Assembly (NCBI GenBank): GCA_030611945.1
Contig: JAUWOV010000042.1
Location: forward strand, 1 to 15,559
Reading direction: 5' to 3'
DNA from: a bacterium
GTDB lineage: Bacteria > JAHJDO01
DNA: 15,559 bases
Shown: piece by piece, positions 1 through 7,262 of the stretch
Layout: each line of letters opens with the position of its first letter
Numbering within the stretch: position 1 is the stretch's first letter
Translations under genes and position numbers: made by a program
The notes under the pieces: generated by a model
Told to the model about the DNA's origin: nothing
The model's database searches: none
Seen by the model: the letters and a program-made list of their open reading frames with translations, nothing else

Positions 1-898
1 GATGATACTCGCAGACGATGTAAGCGGCAGGGAAAATGCGCTTGCAAAGCTTCTTCCAATGCAGAGAGATGATTTTTTAGGTATATTTAAGGCAATGAAT
101 GGTCTGCCGGTTACAATAAGATTGCTTGATCCGCCTCTCCATGAATTTCTGCCTCACGAAGAAGCAAATCAAAAGGAGATGGCTGAAGAGATGGGCGTTT
201 CTGTGGAGAAGGTAAAGAGCAAGATTGCTTCCCTTCACGAATTCAATCCAATGCTTGGTCATAGAGGATGCCGTCTTGGTGTAACATATCCGGAGATAAC
301 CAGAATGCAGGCAAGGGCTATATTTGAAGCGGCATGTATTCTTACAAAAGATGGATACAAAGTTATTCCTGAAGTGATGATCCCTCTTATAGGAACAACG
401 GGTGAGTTCAATAATCAGAAGGATATTGTGGATGCAGTTGCAAAAGAGGTTATGGCTGAATATGGAGTAGACGCAAAATATTTAGTAGGGACAATGATAG
501 AGATTCCAAGAGCATGTATTGTTGCAGACAAAATTGCTCAGAAAGCGGAATTTTTCTCCTTTGGGACGAATGACCTGACACAGATGGCATTCGGCTACAG
601 TCGTGATGATGCAGGTGCATTTCTTGGTGAGTATGTGGAAAAGGGAATTCTCAAAGATGATCCGTTTCAGGTACTGGATCAGGAGGGAGTCGGACAGCTT
701 GTCAAAATGGGTATTGAAAGAGGAAGGAACTCAAGCCCTGACTTGAAGATCGGCATATGTGGTGAACATGGCGGAGAACCAAAATCCGTGAAATTCTGTC
801 ATCGCGTAGGTATGAATTATGTTAGCTGTTCTCCATACAGAGTGCCCATAGCGCGTCTTGCCGCAGCGCATGTGGTGCTGGAAGAGGAGAAAGGATAA
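1..898 (+). CDS. ppdK: Pyruvate, phosphate dikinase, C-terminal part (5'-truncated by window edge)
   Basis: This is the PEP/pyruvate-binding C-terminal portion of pyruvate phosphate dikinase, which interconverts pyruvate + ATP + Pi with PEP + AMP + PPi in the cytoplasm. About 298 residues are visible. Counting from the first in-frame Met at base 2, I see the LLPMQR segment (17-22), [14 protein letters not shown] (36-49, with the substrate-binding Arg), [12 protein letters not shown] (82-93), GTMIEIPR (163-170), [10 protein letters not shown] (185-194) and GICGEHGG (251-258) carrying the catalytic Cys253. This spacing is that of the TIM-barrel PEP-utilising domain. PPDK is usually close to 880 residues, so roughly two thirds (ATP-grasp and phospho-His domains) should lie upstream, and the Met at base 2 is almost certainly internal. 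The gene ends cleanly, with no visible terminator before the next gene. PEP synthase is less likely because the PPLHEFLP segment is typical of PPDK. Confidence 0.96.
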   Translation, partial: MILADDVSGRENALAKLLPMQRDDFLGIFKAMNGLPVTIRLLDPPLHEFLPHEEANQKEMAEEMGVSVEKVKSKIASLHEFNPMLGHRGCRLGVTYPEITRMQARAIFEAACILTKDGYKVIPEVMIPLIGTTGEFNNQKDIVDAVAKEVMAEYGVDAKYLVGTMIEIPRACIVADKIAQKAEFFSFGTNDLTQMAFGYSRDDAGAFLGEYVEKGILKDDPFQVLDQEGVGQLVKMGIERGRNSSPDLKIGICGEHGGEPKSVKFCHRVGMNYVSCSPYRVPIARLAAAHVVLEEEKG

Positions 899-906
899 AA
901 TTTTAT

Positions 907-949
907 TTGACAAATATAGTATTTTGTAGTAATTTAGTAAATAAGGAGG
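907..949 (+). promoter_or_regulatory. Possible promoter/operator of the toxin-antitoxin module, with strong SD
   Basis: The 58-base gap before the antitoxin holds TTGACA at 907-912. The best-spaced -10 candidate is TAATTT at 930-935 (17-base spacer), which is a poor match. Three direct copies of TAGTA lie at 917-921, 927-931 and 935-939, with starts 10 and 8 bases apart. Such short repeats overlapping a promoter would suit an autoregulating AbrB-type antitoxin, but this is inference. A consensus Shine-Dalgarno AAGGAGG at 943-949 sits 7 bases before the ATG. Confidence 0.35.
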
Positions 950-956
950 TGGCAAT

Positions 957-1259
957 ATGCCGTCAGGAGTATCAAAAATAACAAGACATTTTCAGGTGAC
1001 AATTCCAAGTTATATTCGTAAAACAGTGGGGTTGCATGAAGGGGATCTTATTGACTTTGAAGCATTAAATTCAGGAGAAATTATGCTCAAACCTGTTCAC
1101 ATGGTAAAAAAGAGTCAGGCATATTATTGGACAAACAAGTGGCAGAAGGGAATTAAAGAGTCGGAAGAAGCCCTTAAGCGCGGGGAGTTTGAAGTTTTTA
1201 ATAACATAGATGATGCAGCAAGGAGTTTTGCGCGTGACAAAAAAAATAGTAATTCCTAA
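957..1259 (+). CDS. AbrB/MazE-type (SpoVT-AbrB domain) antitoxin
   Basis: A 100-residue protein whose first ~48 residues fit a swapped-hairpin AbrB DNA-binding domain: SKITRHFQVTIPSYIRKTVGL, then HEGDLIDFEALNSGEIMLKPV. The rest is helical and charged (KWQKGIKESEEALKRGEFE), followed by a segment ending DDAARSFAR, as expected for a toxin-wrapping tail. In this family the N-terminal domain dimerises and binds operator DNA while the tail neutralises the partner toxin. The start ATG is set by AAGGAGG 7 bases upstream. The 3' end overlaps the downstream toxin gene by 26 bases, which supports a co-translated toxin-antitoxin pair. AbrB-type antitoxins paired with RelE-fold toxins are known (PrlF-YhaV), so the hybrid pairing is credible. 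Family membership is confident; the antitoxin role is inferred from the pairing. Confidence 0.85.
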   Translation: MPSGVSKITRHFQVTIPSYIRKTVGLHEGDLIDFEALNSGEIMLKPVHMVKKSQAYYWTNKWQKGIKESEEALKRGEFEVFNNIDDAARSFARDKKNSNS

Positions 1260-1488
1260 AGCTGCCAGAAAAAAACTAAAAAAACTTCCTTCTCGCATAC
1301 AAGATAAATTTTGGTTCTCGTTAAAAAAAGTAATAGAAAATCCGTCATATCCTTCACTAAGACACGGGAAGATTGAGGGGACAGAGCATTGGGAATTCTC
1401 GCTTACAATGAACTATAGGGTAACTTATAAATTGGAAGTTGATAAGTTAATAATTTTGAATGTCGGGAAACACGAAGATGTGTTTTGA
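1234..1488 (+). CDS. RelE/ParE-superfamily toxin (plasmid-stabilisation type)
   Basis: Predicted 84-residue basic protein with the RelE/ParE layout: an N-terminal helical hairpin rich in Lys (KAARKKLKKLPSRIQDKF), an NPSYPSLRHGKIEG turn, EHWEFSL, the MNYRVTYKL strands and a C-terminal ILNVGKHEDVF. The W..S/..YR..Y......VG.H..VF pattern is typical of RelE/HigB-like ribosome-dependent mRNA interferases, though ParE-type gyrase poisons share the fold. I chose GTG at 1234 because AGGAG at 1221-1225 lies 8 bases upstream and because the family usually starts just before this point. An ATG at 1210 would add eight unconserved residues and lacks a Shine-Dalgarno. The gene overlaps the antitoxin stop by 26 bases, so translation is probably coupled. 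Putative catalytic residues are Lys/Arg/His-rich, but I cannot assign them individually. Confidence 0.82.
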   Translation: MTKKIVIPKAARKKLKKLPSRIQDKFWFSLKKVIENPSYPSLRHGKIEGTEHWEFSLTMNYRVTYKLEVDKLIILNVGKHEDVF

Positions 1489-1494
1489 ATATAA

Positions 1495-1668
1495 ATGATA
1501 AGCAAACGATACGTTATTGCAAAGGATAAAGTCCTAAATCAATCTCATTTGTCATTCTCCGACTTGATCGGGAAATCTAGTGCTTTTTTGGATTTTCTTG
1601 TCGGGCAGGAAGATGAAGATGAAAATGTCAATGTGCTTGAAATGCAAGTAAAGAGGATGCAGCAATGA
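1495..1668 (+). CDS. Unrecognised 57-residue small ORF between toxin and lipoprotein
   Basis: An ATG at 1495, six bases after the toxin stop, opens 57 codons ending in TGA at 1666-1668. The stop overlaps the next start as ATGA (1665-1668), the usual sign of translational coupling. The product begins MISKRYVIAKDK and contains a hydrophobic stretch SAFLDFLVG followed by an acidic run QEDEDENVNV; I recognise no family. There is no Shine-Dalgarno before the ATG, so translation would rely on reinitiation after the toxin. It is in the toxin's frame but separated by two stops (1486 and 1492), so it could also be decayed coding sequence. The ATGA junction and the absence of any other explanation for this 176-base gap favour a real small gene, weakly. 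Confidence 0.4.
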   Translation: MISKRYVIAKDKVLNQSHLSFSDLIGKSSAFLDFLVGQEDEDENVNVLEMQVKRMQQ

Positions 1669-2609
1669 AATATTTTTATCATTCTATTGTTATTATAATG
1701 CTTTTAGTGTTAGTTGCAACAGGATGTGCAACGAGAAAGGCATTCGTTTCTACTACAAGACCAGCGGAAATAAATTTGAAAGGAATCGAAAGAATTGCGG
1801 TAGGTAAAATTGATGGAAATATTGGTCAAAAAGTAGCAGACTTACTTGTAGTTACATTATTTGAATCAGAGCGTTTCGAGGTAGTAGATAGAGAAAACAT
1901 CGATAAGATAATAAGAGAATATCAATTAAATATTGGTGGCGTTATTGATAAGAGCACGGCAGTTCAGATGGGTAAAGTTTTAGGTGCTTCAGTATTAATT
2001 TTAGGAAATTCATTAATGGACTATAAACCCAATACTTGGACTAAGGAAGAACACGATTACAAGGGTTATGCTCATACTGTATATTACCTAAAACAAATAG
2101 CCAAAATTGATACAGCCTTCCGTATTGTCGACTTAACTACTGGTAAAATTTTAGTTGCAAGGATGATAACCAAGGAAGCGACTAACTCTGACTTTTCTCG
2201 TAATGGGTATCCACAAGGGATTGACAAGGATATTCTCATTAAAACAGCATTGGACAAAACTGTTAGTAGCTTTATGAGAGTGATTGCACCATATAGTTAC
2301 CGTATTGAGATAGAATTCGCCCGTTCAAAATCATCCGAGGGAAAAAGCGGAATAAATTTTGCTAAGGCAGGATTATGGAAAGAAGCACTAAAACAGTTTG
2401 AATTATCCAAAAAGAAAACACCAAATGATTCTAGGGCATGGTATAATTTAGGGCTTGCCTATGAGCATAACAACATATTTGATAAGGCAATTGAAGCATT
2501 CAAAAAATCAAATAAGTTAAAACCGTCCTACAAAAATATGATAGAGATAAATAATATTAAACGTATAAAATTAGATAGAGAAAAACTAAAAGAACAGGGA
2601 GTTAAGTAG
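1665..2609 (+). CDS. CsgG-like lipoprotein with C-terminal TPR repeats
   Basis: A 314-residue exported lipoprotein. Residues 1-20 are a signal peptide (hydrophobic IVIIMLLVLVATG) ending in a lipobox ATG-C with the lipidated Cys21. Ala at +2, rather than Asp, would direct it to the outer membrane in a diderm. Residues ~38-210 resemble the CsgG/curli-secretion family: IERIAVGKIDGNIG, LFESERFEVVDRENIDKI, the AVQMGKVLGASVLILGNSL block, and AFRIVDLTTGKILVAR. Residues ~230-290 form about two TPR units (AGLWKEALKQFELSKKKTPNDS, RAWYNLGLAYEHNNIFDKAIEAFKKS, KLKP). CsgG itself forms a secretion pore, but many CsgG-like lipoproteins have no known cargo and no curli genes are visible, so a secretion role is not established. 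The start is supported by AAGAGG at 1651-1656. It overlaps the small ORF upstream by four bases. Confidence 0.8.
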   Translation: MKYFYHSIVIIMLLVLVATGCATRKAFVSTTRPAEINLKGIERIAVGKIDGNIGQKVADLLVVTLFESERFEVVDRENIDKIIREYQLNIGGVIDKSTAVQMGKVLGASVLILGNSLMDYKPNTWTKEEHDYKGYAHTVYYLKQIAKIDTAFRIVDLTTGKILVARMITKEATNSDFSRNGYPQGIDKDILIKTALDKTVSSFMRVIAPYSYRIEIEFARSKSSEGKSGINFAKAGLWKEALKQFELSKKKTPNDSRAWYNLGLAYEHNNIFDKAIEAFKKSNKLKPSYKNMIEINNIKRIKLDREKLKEQGVK

Positions 2610-2658
2610 TAAAATCTAATCGAAAAATGCAGAAGAAGAAAAGAAAGGTTAATAAAAC

Positions 2659-3603
2659 ATGGAAAACAATAATATAAAAATATTTTCAGGAACAGCAAAC
2701 GCTGATTTATCTGTGGAGATATCTAAGTATTTGGATGTTCCATTGTGCAAAGGAGAAACAAAATACTTCAGTGATGGGGAATTTAATATAAAGATTAATG
2801 AGAATGTTCGAGGGCAGGATGTATTTGTTATTCAATCTACATGTCCTCCTGTTAATGAGAATTTAACGGAGCTGCTTATTACAGTTGATGCTTTCAGGAG
2901 AGCATCTGCCAAGCGAATTACTGCGGTAATTCCGTATTACGGCTATGGCAGGCAGGATAGAAAAGTTCAACCGCGCGCTCCGATAACGGCTAAACTTGTT
3001 GCTAATTTAATTACAAAGGCAGGCGTTGATAGAGTTTTGGTAATAGATCTGCATGCCGGGCAAATACAGGGGTTTTTTGATATTCCTGTGGATAATTTAT
3101 TTGCTGCGCCGGCTATTTTAGTTAAATATTTTTTGACAAAGAAAATTGAGGATGTTACTATCGTTTCTCCTGATTCAGGAGGTGTTGAAAGGGCAAGGGC
3201 AATAGCTAAGAGAATGAATGCGACTCTGGCTATTATTGATAAAAGAAGACCTGAGGTAAATGTGGCTGAAGTGATGAACGTGGTTGGAGATGTGAAGGGA
3301 AGGAATGCGGTAATTATGGACGATATGATTGATACAGGCGGCAGTATAATCAAAGCGGCGGAAGCGCTTCATGACAAAGGGGTTAAAAAAATATTTGCGG
3401 CATGCACACATCCTGTATTTTCCGCAGACGCTGTTGAACGTCTTGATAGGTCTGTTATTGACGAAGTAGTTGTTACAAACACTATCCCGATGAGAGGAAA
3501 GAAAAAATCGCAAAAAATCAAGGTTCTTTCAATAGCTGAACTCCTTTCAAAAGCAATATATAGTATTCATAATAATACTTCCGTAAGTTCGTTATTTGTT
3601 TAA
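2659..3603 (+). CDS. prs: Ribose-phosphate pyrophosphokinase (PRPP synthetase)
   Basis: Makes PRPP from ribose 5-phosphate and ATP (releasing AMP), feeding purine, pyrimidine, His, Trp and NAD synthesis. At 314 residues it has the full class I length. Visible marks are FSDGE (37-41), YYGYGRQDRK (93-102) of the ATP/R5P region, VIDLHAGQIQGFF (128-140) with His132, SPDSGGVERA (170-179), DKRRP (194-198), the PRPP-binding loop MDDMIDTGGS (220-229) and the C-terminal SVSSLF typical of the family. The ATG follows a GAAAGG at 2643-2648 at a rather long 10-base spacing. The 49 bases between the lipoprotein gene and prs show no clear promoter or terminator. It heads a prs-rplY-pth group, an order commonly seen in bacteria. 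Confidence 0.98.
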   Translation: MENNNIKIFSGTANADLSVEISKYLDVPLCKGETKYFSDGEFNIKINENVRGQDVFVIQSTCPPVNENLTELLITVDAFRRASAKRITAVIPYYGYGRQDRKVQPRAPITAKLVANLITKAGVDRVLVIDLHAGQIQGFFDIPVDNLFAAPAILVKYFLTKKIEDVTIVSPDSGGVERARAIAKRMNATLAIIDKRRPEVNVAEVMNVVGDVKGRNAVIMDDMIDTGGSIIKAAEALHDKGVKKIFAACTHPVFSADAVERLDRSVIDEVVVTNTIPMRGKKKSQKIKVLSIAELLSKAIYSIHNNTSVSSLFV

Positions 3604-3616
3604 TTAGGAGACAATA

Positions 3617-4315
3617 ATGCAAAAAATTCAATTACAATCCAATGTTAGAAAAGAAATAAGTAAAAAGGCTACAAAGGAGCTGAGGAAACAGGGATGCATA
3701 CCGGCTGTTTTATATGGTCATGGTATAAAGACTTTGAATCTTACAGTTGAACAAAAAGAATTTGAACAAATGATAAAGAAAATGCATGGAGAAAATGTGC
3801 TTATATCTTTATCAATAGGTGGTAATGGTTCATCAAAACAGGAAACTGTGATGGTTAAGAATGTTCAGTATCATCCTGTAAGTGATGGATTGCTTCATAT
3901 AGATTTCTATAAAATACTGCTTCATGAGAAAATTACTACAAGGATTAATATAGTTCTTACAGGTCAGGCTCCTGGAGTTAAAGAAGGTGGTGTATTGGAT
4001 CATTCCATGAGAGATGTGGAAGTTAGCTGCTTGCCTGATAAAATTCCAGGCCACTTTGAAGTAGATATTGCTCAATTAGAAATAGGTTCATCTATTCATA
4101 TAAGTGATCTGAAGATTCCAGAAGGGGTGGAAATTTTAGCAGATGCTGAACAAGCCATTGTTTCAATTGTTCCTCCAACTATTATAAAGGAGGATGAAGT
4201 TTCTGTGGAAGAAGAGCCGGAAGTTATTGAGGGAGAGAAGGAAGAGGTTGAAGCTGAGACATCAGAAGGAGAGCAGAAAGAGAAAGAAGAGAAAAAACCA
4301 GATGAACAAAAGTAG
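3617..4315 (+). CDS. rplY: Ribosomal protein bL25, CTC/TL5 long form
   Basis: Binds 5S rRNA in the large ribosomal subunit. The 232 residues show the two-domain CTC form: an N-terminal 5S-binding beta-barrel (ELRKQGCIPAVLYG at 21-34, KNVQYHPVSDGLLHIDFY at 81-98) and a C-terminal domain (GQAPGVKEGGVLDHSMRDVEVSCLP at 116-140, then HISDLKIPEGVEIL at 161-174). From ~190 the protein becomes a low-complexity acidic tail rich in Glu and Lys, longer than needed for the fold and probably disordered. The Shine-Dalgarno TAGGAG (3605-3610) is 6 bases from the ATG. Its TAG stop is immediately followed by the pth ATG. A 20-base stretch of the tail (4280-4299) is repeated exactly in ssb. Confidence 0.96.
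   Translation: MQKIQLQSNVRKEISKKATKELRKQGCIPAVLYGHGIKTLNLTVEQKEFEQMIKKMHGENVLISLSIGGNGSSKQETVMVKNVQYHPVSDGLLHIDFYKILLHEKITTRINIVLTGQAPGVKEGGVLDHSMRDVEVSCLPDKIPGHFEVDIAQLEIGSSIHISDLKIPEGVEILADAEQAIVSIVPPTIIKEDEVSVEEEPEVIEGEKEEVEAETSEGEQKEKEEKKPDEQK
4280..4299 (+). repeat. 20-base exact repeat, copy 1 (in rplY acidic tail)
   Basis: The 20 bases here are identical to 7665-7684 in the ssb C-terminal region and are read in the same frame in both genes, giving EKEEKKP in each. The next residue is Asp in both. Flanking bases diverge at once. The run is purine-rich and low in complexity, so convergence is possible. Confidence 0.7.
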
Positions 4316-4888
4316 ATGAAGATAATTGTGGGATTAGGTAATCCGGGTATCAAGTTCAGGAAAAACAGACACAATGCAGGATTTATGGCTCTTGATAAAG
4401 TGGCAGAAGAGACGAGGATTAATATGAAAACAAAAAAGTTTGATTCTGTAATTGGGCGCGATCTCATAGAAAAGAAAGAGATAATTCTTGCAAAGCCTCA
4501 GACTTTTGTCAATTTAAGTGGGCAGGCAGTTTCAAAACTTGTTAATTTCCATAAAATAGATCCGGAAGATTTGATTGTTATTCATGATGACGCTGATATA
4601 GAATTCGGCAGGATCAGAGTTAAGAAGAATGGAAAATCCGGCGGACATAATGGTATAGAATCTATTATAGATGCGCTTGGTAATGAGAATTTTTCCAGAA
4701 TACGTATTGGTATAGGCAGAAGCATTCATTGTGAGGATTTGAAAAAATATGTGCTGGGAAATTTTAATAAGCTTGAAATGAGTAAATTTGACGAGATTTT
4801 ATCAAGGGTTTTAGACGCTGTAGTAACGATTATAGAGGATGGTGTTGATAAAGCGATGAACACATTTAACGCATTGGCAACTATATAG
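4316..4888 (+). CDS. pth: Peptidyl-tRNA hydrolase (bacterial Pth)
   Basis: Cleaves the ester bond of peptidyl-tRNAs that fall off the ribosome, recycling tRNA. The 190-residue length is normal. Catalytic and binding residues are present: GLGNPG (6-11) with Asn9, NRHNAGF (17-23) with the catalytic His19, KPQTFVNLSG (60-69), IHDDAD (89-94) with Asp92, and SGGHNGI (108-114). The ATG abuts the TAG of rplY with no gap and has no Shine-Dalgarno of its own, so it is probably translated by coupling to rplY. Adjacency of rplY and pth is a common bacterial arrangement and fits a shared translation-related operon. No unusual feature is seen in the active site. Confidence 0.98.
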   Translation: MKIIVGLGNPGIKFRKNRHNAGFMALDKVAEETRINMKTKKFDSVIGRDLIEKKEIILAKPQTFVNLSGQAVSKLVNFHKIDPEDLIVIHDDADIEFGRIRVKKNGKSGGHNGIESIIDALGNENFSRIRIGIGRSIHCEDLKKYVLGNFNKLEMSKFDEILSRVLDAVVTIIEDGVDKAMNTFNALATI

Positions 4889-4901
4889 AAAGGAGTTTGT
4901 T

Positions 4902-6899
4902 ATGTTGTTTTCATTGGTATGTGGTTTTTTAGCGTTGGGTTTTGCTCTGGTTCTTGCAATTGAAGTTCTAAAGAAAGAAGAAGGCACGCAGAAGATGAAG
5001 GATATATCTCGTCTTATACAAGAGGGAGCTATGGCTTTCTTAAAACGGGAGTATAGTTATATTGCTATTTTTGTAGTTTTAATAGCAGGGCTGATGGGCA
5101 TTAGTCTTGGATGGAAAACGTCCATTGCATTTATAATTGGCTCTTTTATGTCTGCTTCTGCCGGATATATTGGAATGAGTATAGCAACAAGGGCGAATTC
5201 CAGAACAGCAAATGCGGCTTCTAAAGGCGGGGTAAAAGATGCGCTTAATGTGGCAATTTCCGGCGGCTCGGTAATGGGAATGAGTGTTGTTGGGCTGGCT
5301 TTATTAGGTCTTATTTTTGTGTATTTTATATTTAAAGGGGATCCCGTAATAATAAATGGGTATGCTATGGGAGCAAGTCTTGTAGCTCTTTTTGCAAGAT
5401 CCGGCGGGGGAATATTTACAAAAGGTGCGGATATGGGGGCCGATCTTGTTGGAAAGGTGGAAGCAGGTATTCCTGAAGACGACCCAAGAAATCCCGCTGT
5501 GATCGCTGACAATGTTGGAGATAACGTAGGAGACGTTGCAGGATTGGGCGCAGATCTTTTAGAGTCGTATGTTGAATCTATTATTGCAAGCATAGCTATT
5601 GCTTCAACGTTTGTTGTTGTAATGGGACAAAGCGTAGCTGACAAGTTAAAATTTATGCCGATTTATATAGCAGGCGCAGGGATTATAGCTTCTATTATTG
5701 GGGTATGTTATGTAAAGGCATTTGGCAAAAAAAATCCTCAGGGAGCTTTGATGGGCGGTACTTATGTAAGCGCTGTTTTATCAATTATAGGCACATATTT
5801 TATTGTAAACAGATTCGGCGTGGCGTTTGAGAGCTATTCTAAATTAGGCCCTTTTTACGCTACGCTTGCCGGAATTATATCAGGTATGGCAATTGGTTTT
5901 ACAAGCGAGTTTTTTACATCCACAAAATATAAACCCGTTAAAAAACTCGCTGAGAGCTCCAAGAGCGGTCCTGCGATAACCATTACCGGCGGGTTGGCGG
6001 TTGGCATGCAAAGCACTTGTGTGCCTGTATTGGTGCTTGCAGCTGCCATTATGATTGCCTATCATTTTGCAGGAGGATATGGAGTTGCTATGGCTGCTGT
6101 AGGTATGCTTGCTACAACCGGCATGATCGTCTCGGTGGATTCATACGGACCTATTGCTGACAATGCTGGAGGTATAGCAGAGATGGCAAAACTTGATCCT
6201 GGTGTAAGAAAAATAACGGACAACCTGGACGCTGTTGGCAATACAACAGCAGCAATTGGTAAAGGATTTGCAATAGGTTCAGCTGCATTTGCGACTATAG
6301 GATTGGTATCTGCCTATATTATGGTGGTTGGCATAAAAGGAGCAGATATTACGGATCCTAAAGTTATGTCAGGCTTATTGATTGGAGGTATGTTACCGTT
6401 CCTGTTTTCTTCAATGCTTTTTAAGGCTGTTAGTAAAGCTGCGTATGAATTGATAGCTGAAGTGAGAAGGCAATTCAGGGAAATTAAAGGATTGATGGAA
6501 GGAGAGGCAATGCCTGATTCAGCAACATGCGTTGATATTTCAACAAAAGGGGCTATTCAAGGCATGCTGCTTCCCGGCGCTATGGCTATTATGGCACCTG
6601 TTGCAATTGGATTGTTATTGGGACCCAAAGCTCTTGCAGGGCTTCTTGTTGGAGCGTTGATATCCGGTCTTATGCTTGGAATCCAGATGGCAAACAGCGG
6701 TGGAGCCATGGATAATGCCAAAAAATATATTGAGGAAGGCAATTTTGGAGGAAAAGGCAGCGAGGCTCATAAAGCAGCTGTTATCGGAGACACAGTAGGC
6801 GATCCGCTGAAGGACACAGTTGGTCCCTCTATTAACATTTTGATCAAGCTCATGAGTGTTATTTCTCTTGTTTTAGCGCCATTATTTAAGAAATTTTAA
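4902..6899 (+). CDS. hppA: K+-dependent membrane-bound ion-pumping pyrophosphatase
   Basis: Integral membrane PPase that couples PPi hydrolysis to H+ and/or Na+ export. The 665 residues are full length, with about 16 hydrophobic segments. The substrate site is intact: [20 protein letters not shown] (181-200), DNVGDNVGD (203-211), the [18 protein letters not shown] block (411-428), and the C-terminal [33 protein letters not shown] at 446-451 has Ala450 where K+-independent enzymes have Lys, which marks the K+-stimulated subfamily. In the ion-gate helix, [10 protein letters not shown] has Glu221 and Glu225. The first matches the position used by Na+-pumping enzymes and the second the shifted position of K+-dependent H+ pumps, so ion specificity is uncertain. 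The start has AGGAG (4891-4895) 6 bases upstream. It lies 13 bases after pth and may share its transcript. Confidence 0.98.
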   Translation: MLFSLVCGFLALGFALVLAIEVLKKEEGTQKMKDISRLIQEGAMAFLKREYSYIAIFVVLIAGLMGISLGWKTSIAFIIGSFMSASAGYIGMSIATRANSRTANAASKGGVKDALNVAISGGSVMGMSVVGLALLGLIFVYFIFKGDPVIINGYAMGASLVALFARSGGGIFTKGADMGADLVGKVEAGIPEDDPRNPAVIADNVGDNVGDVAGLGADLLESYVESIIASIAIASTFVVVMGQSVADKLKFMPIYIAGAGIIASIIGVCYVKAFGKKNPQGALMGGTYVSAVLSIIGTYFIVNRFGVAFESYSKLGPFYATLAGIISGMAIGFTSEFFTSTKYKPVKKLAESSKSGPAITITGGLAVGMQSTCVPVLVLAAAIMIAYHFAGGYGVAMAAVGMLATTGMIVSVDSYGPIADNAGGIAEMAKLDPGVRKITDNLDAVGNTTAAIGKGFAIGSAAFATIGLVSAYIMVVGIKGADITDPKVMSGLLIGGMLPFLFSSMLFKAVSKAAYELIAEVRRQFREIKGLMEGEAMPDSATCVDISTKGAIQGMLLPGAMAIMAPVAIGLLLGPKALAGLLVGALISGLMLGIQMANSGGAMDNAKKYIEEGNFGGKGSEAHKAAVIGDTVGDPLKDTVGPSINILIKLMSVISLVLAPLFKKF

Positions 6900-6947
6900 A
6901 TTTCAAATTAATAATTACTGCTGCAGGCAGTTTGAGGAGGTGATTTA

Positions 6948-7238
6948 GTGGATAGAAAAAATAAGTACGAGGGTTTGTTTATTGTAAACGCCGATTTAGC
7001 GGAAGAGGATAGGGATAAGGTTATAAAAGATATTGAAAAAGCTATTACATCTGCAAAAGGCAAGGTTATAGATGTTGAGCGTATTGGAAAGAAAAAACTT
7101 GCTTATAAGATTAAAAAACGCAGCGAGGGAGTTTATGTAAATATAAAATTTGAAGCTCCTTCCGGAGGCGTTGCTGCGCTTAATAAAAAATTAAAATTGA
7201 AAGAGGATATATTCAGGATTTTTATTTTGAAAAAGTAA
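6948..7238 (+). CDS. rpsF: Ribosomal protein bS6
   Basis: Small-subunit protein that binds 16S rRNA as a pair with bS18. The 96 residues match the family: KYEGLFIVNADLAEEDRDKVIKDIE, then GKKKLAYKIKKRSEGVYVNIKFEA and a C-terminal LKLKEDIFRIFILKK. The start is GTG at 6948, chosen because GAGGAGGTGAT (6934-6944) sits directly upstream and the family N-terminus begins here. It heads the conserved rpsF-ssb-rpsR group. The 48-base gap after hppA contains a 5-bp hairpin (ACTGC/GCAGT, 6917-6931) just before the Shine-Dalgarno; I see no CCG-bearing S6:S18 autoregulatory motif in it. Confidence 0.97.
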   Translation: MDRKNKYEGLFIVNADLAEEDRDKVIKDIEKAITSAKGKVIDVERIGKKKLAYKIKKRSEGVYVNIKFEAPSGGVAALNKKLKLKEDIFRIFILKK

Positions 7239-7262
7239 AATAAGCAAAAGAGGAGAATAAAC

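Noticed and set aside
957-1488. Classical MazEF or VapBC module
   Set aside because: The antitoxin is AbrB/MazE-like, but the toxin has the RelE/ParE pattern, with neither the MazF barrel motifs nor the acidic PIN-domain residues.
5057-5644. 195-codon open frame on the minus strand
   Set aside because: It lies wholly inside hppA, whose motifs are unmistakable; the reverse frame has no Shine-Dalgarno and its Ala/Pro/Ile-rich composition reflects the antisense of membrane segments.
6901-6947. S6:S18 autoregulatory RNA motif in the rpsF leader
   Set aside because: There is a 5-bp hairpin (6917-6931), but the leader is short and lacks the CCG element expected in the known motif.
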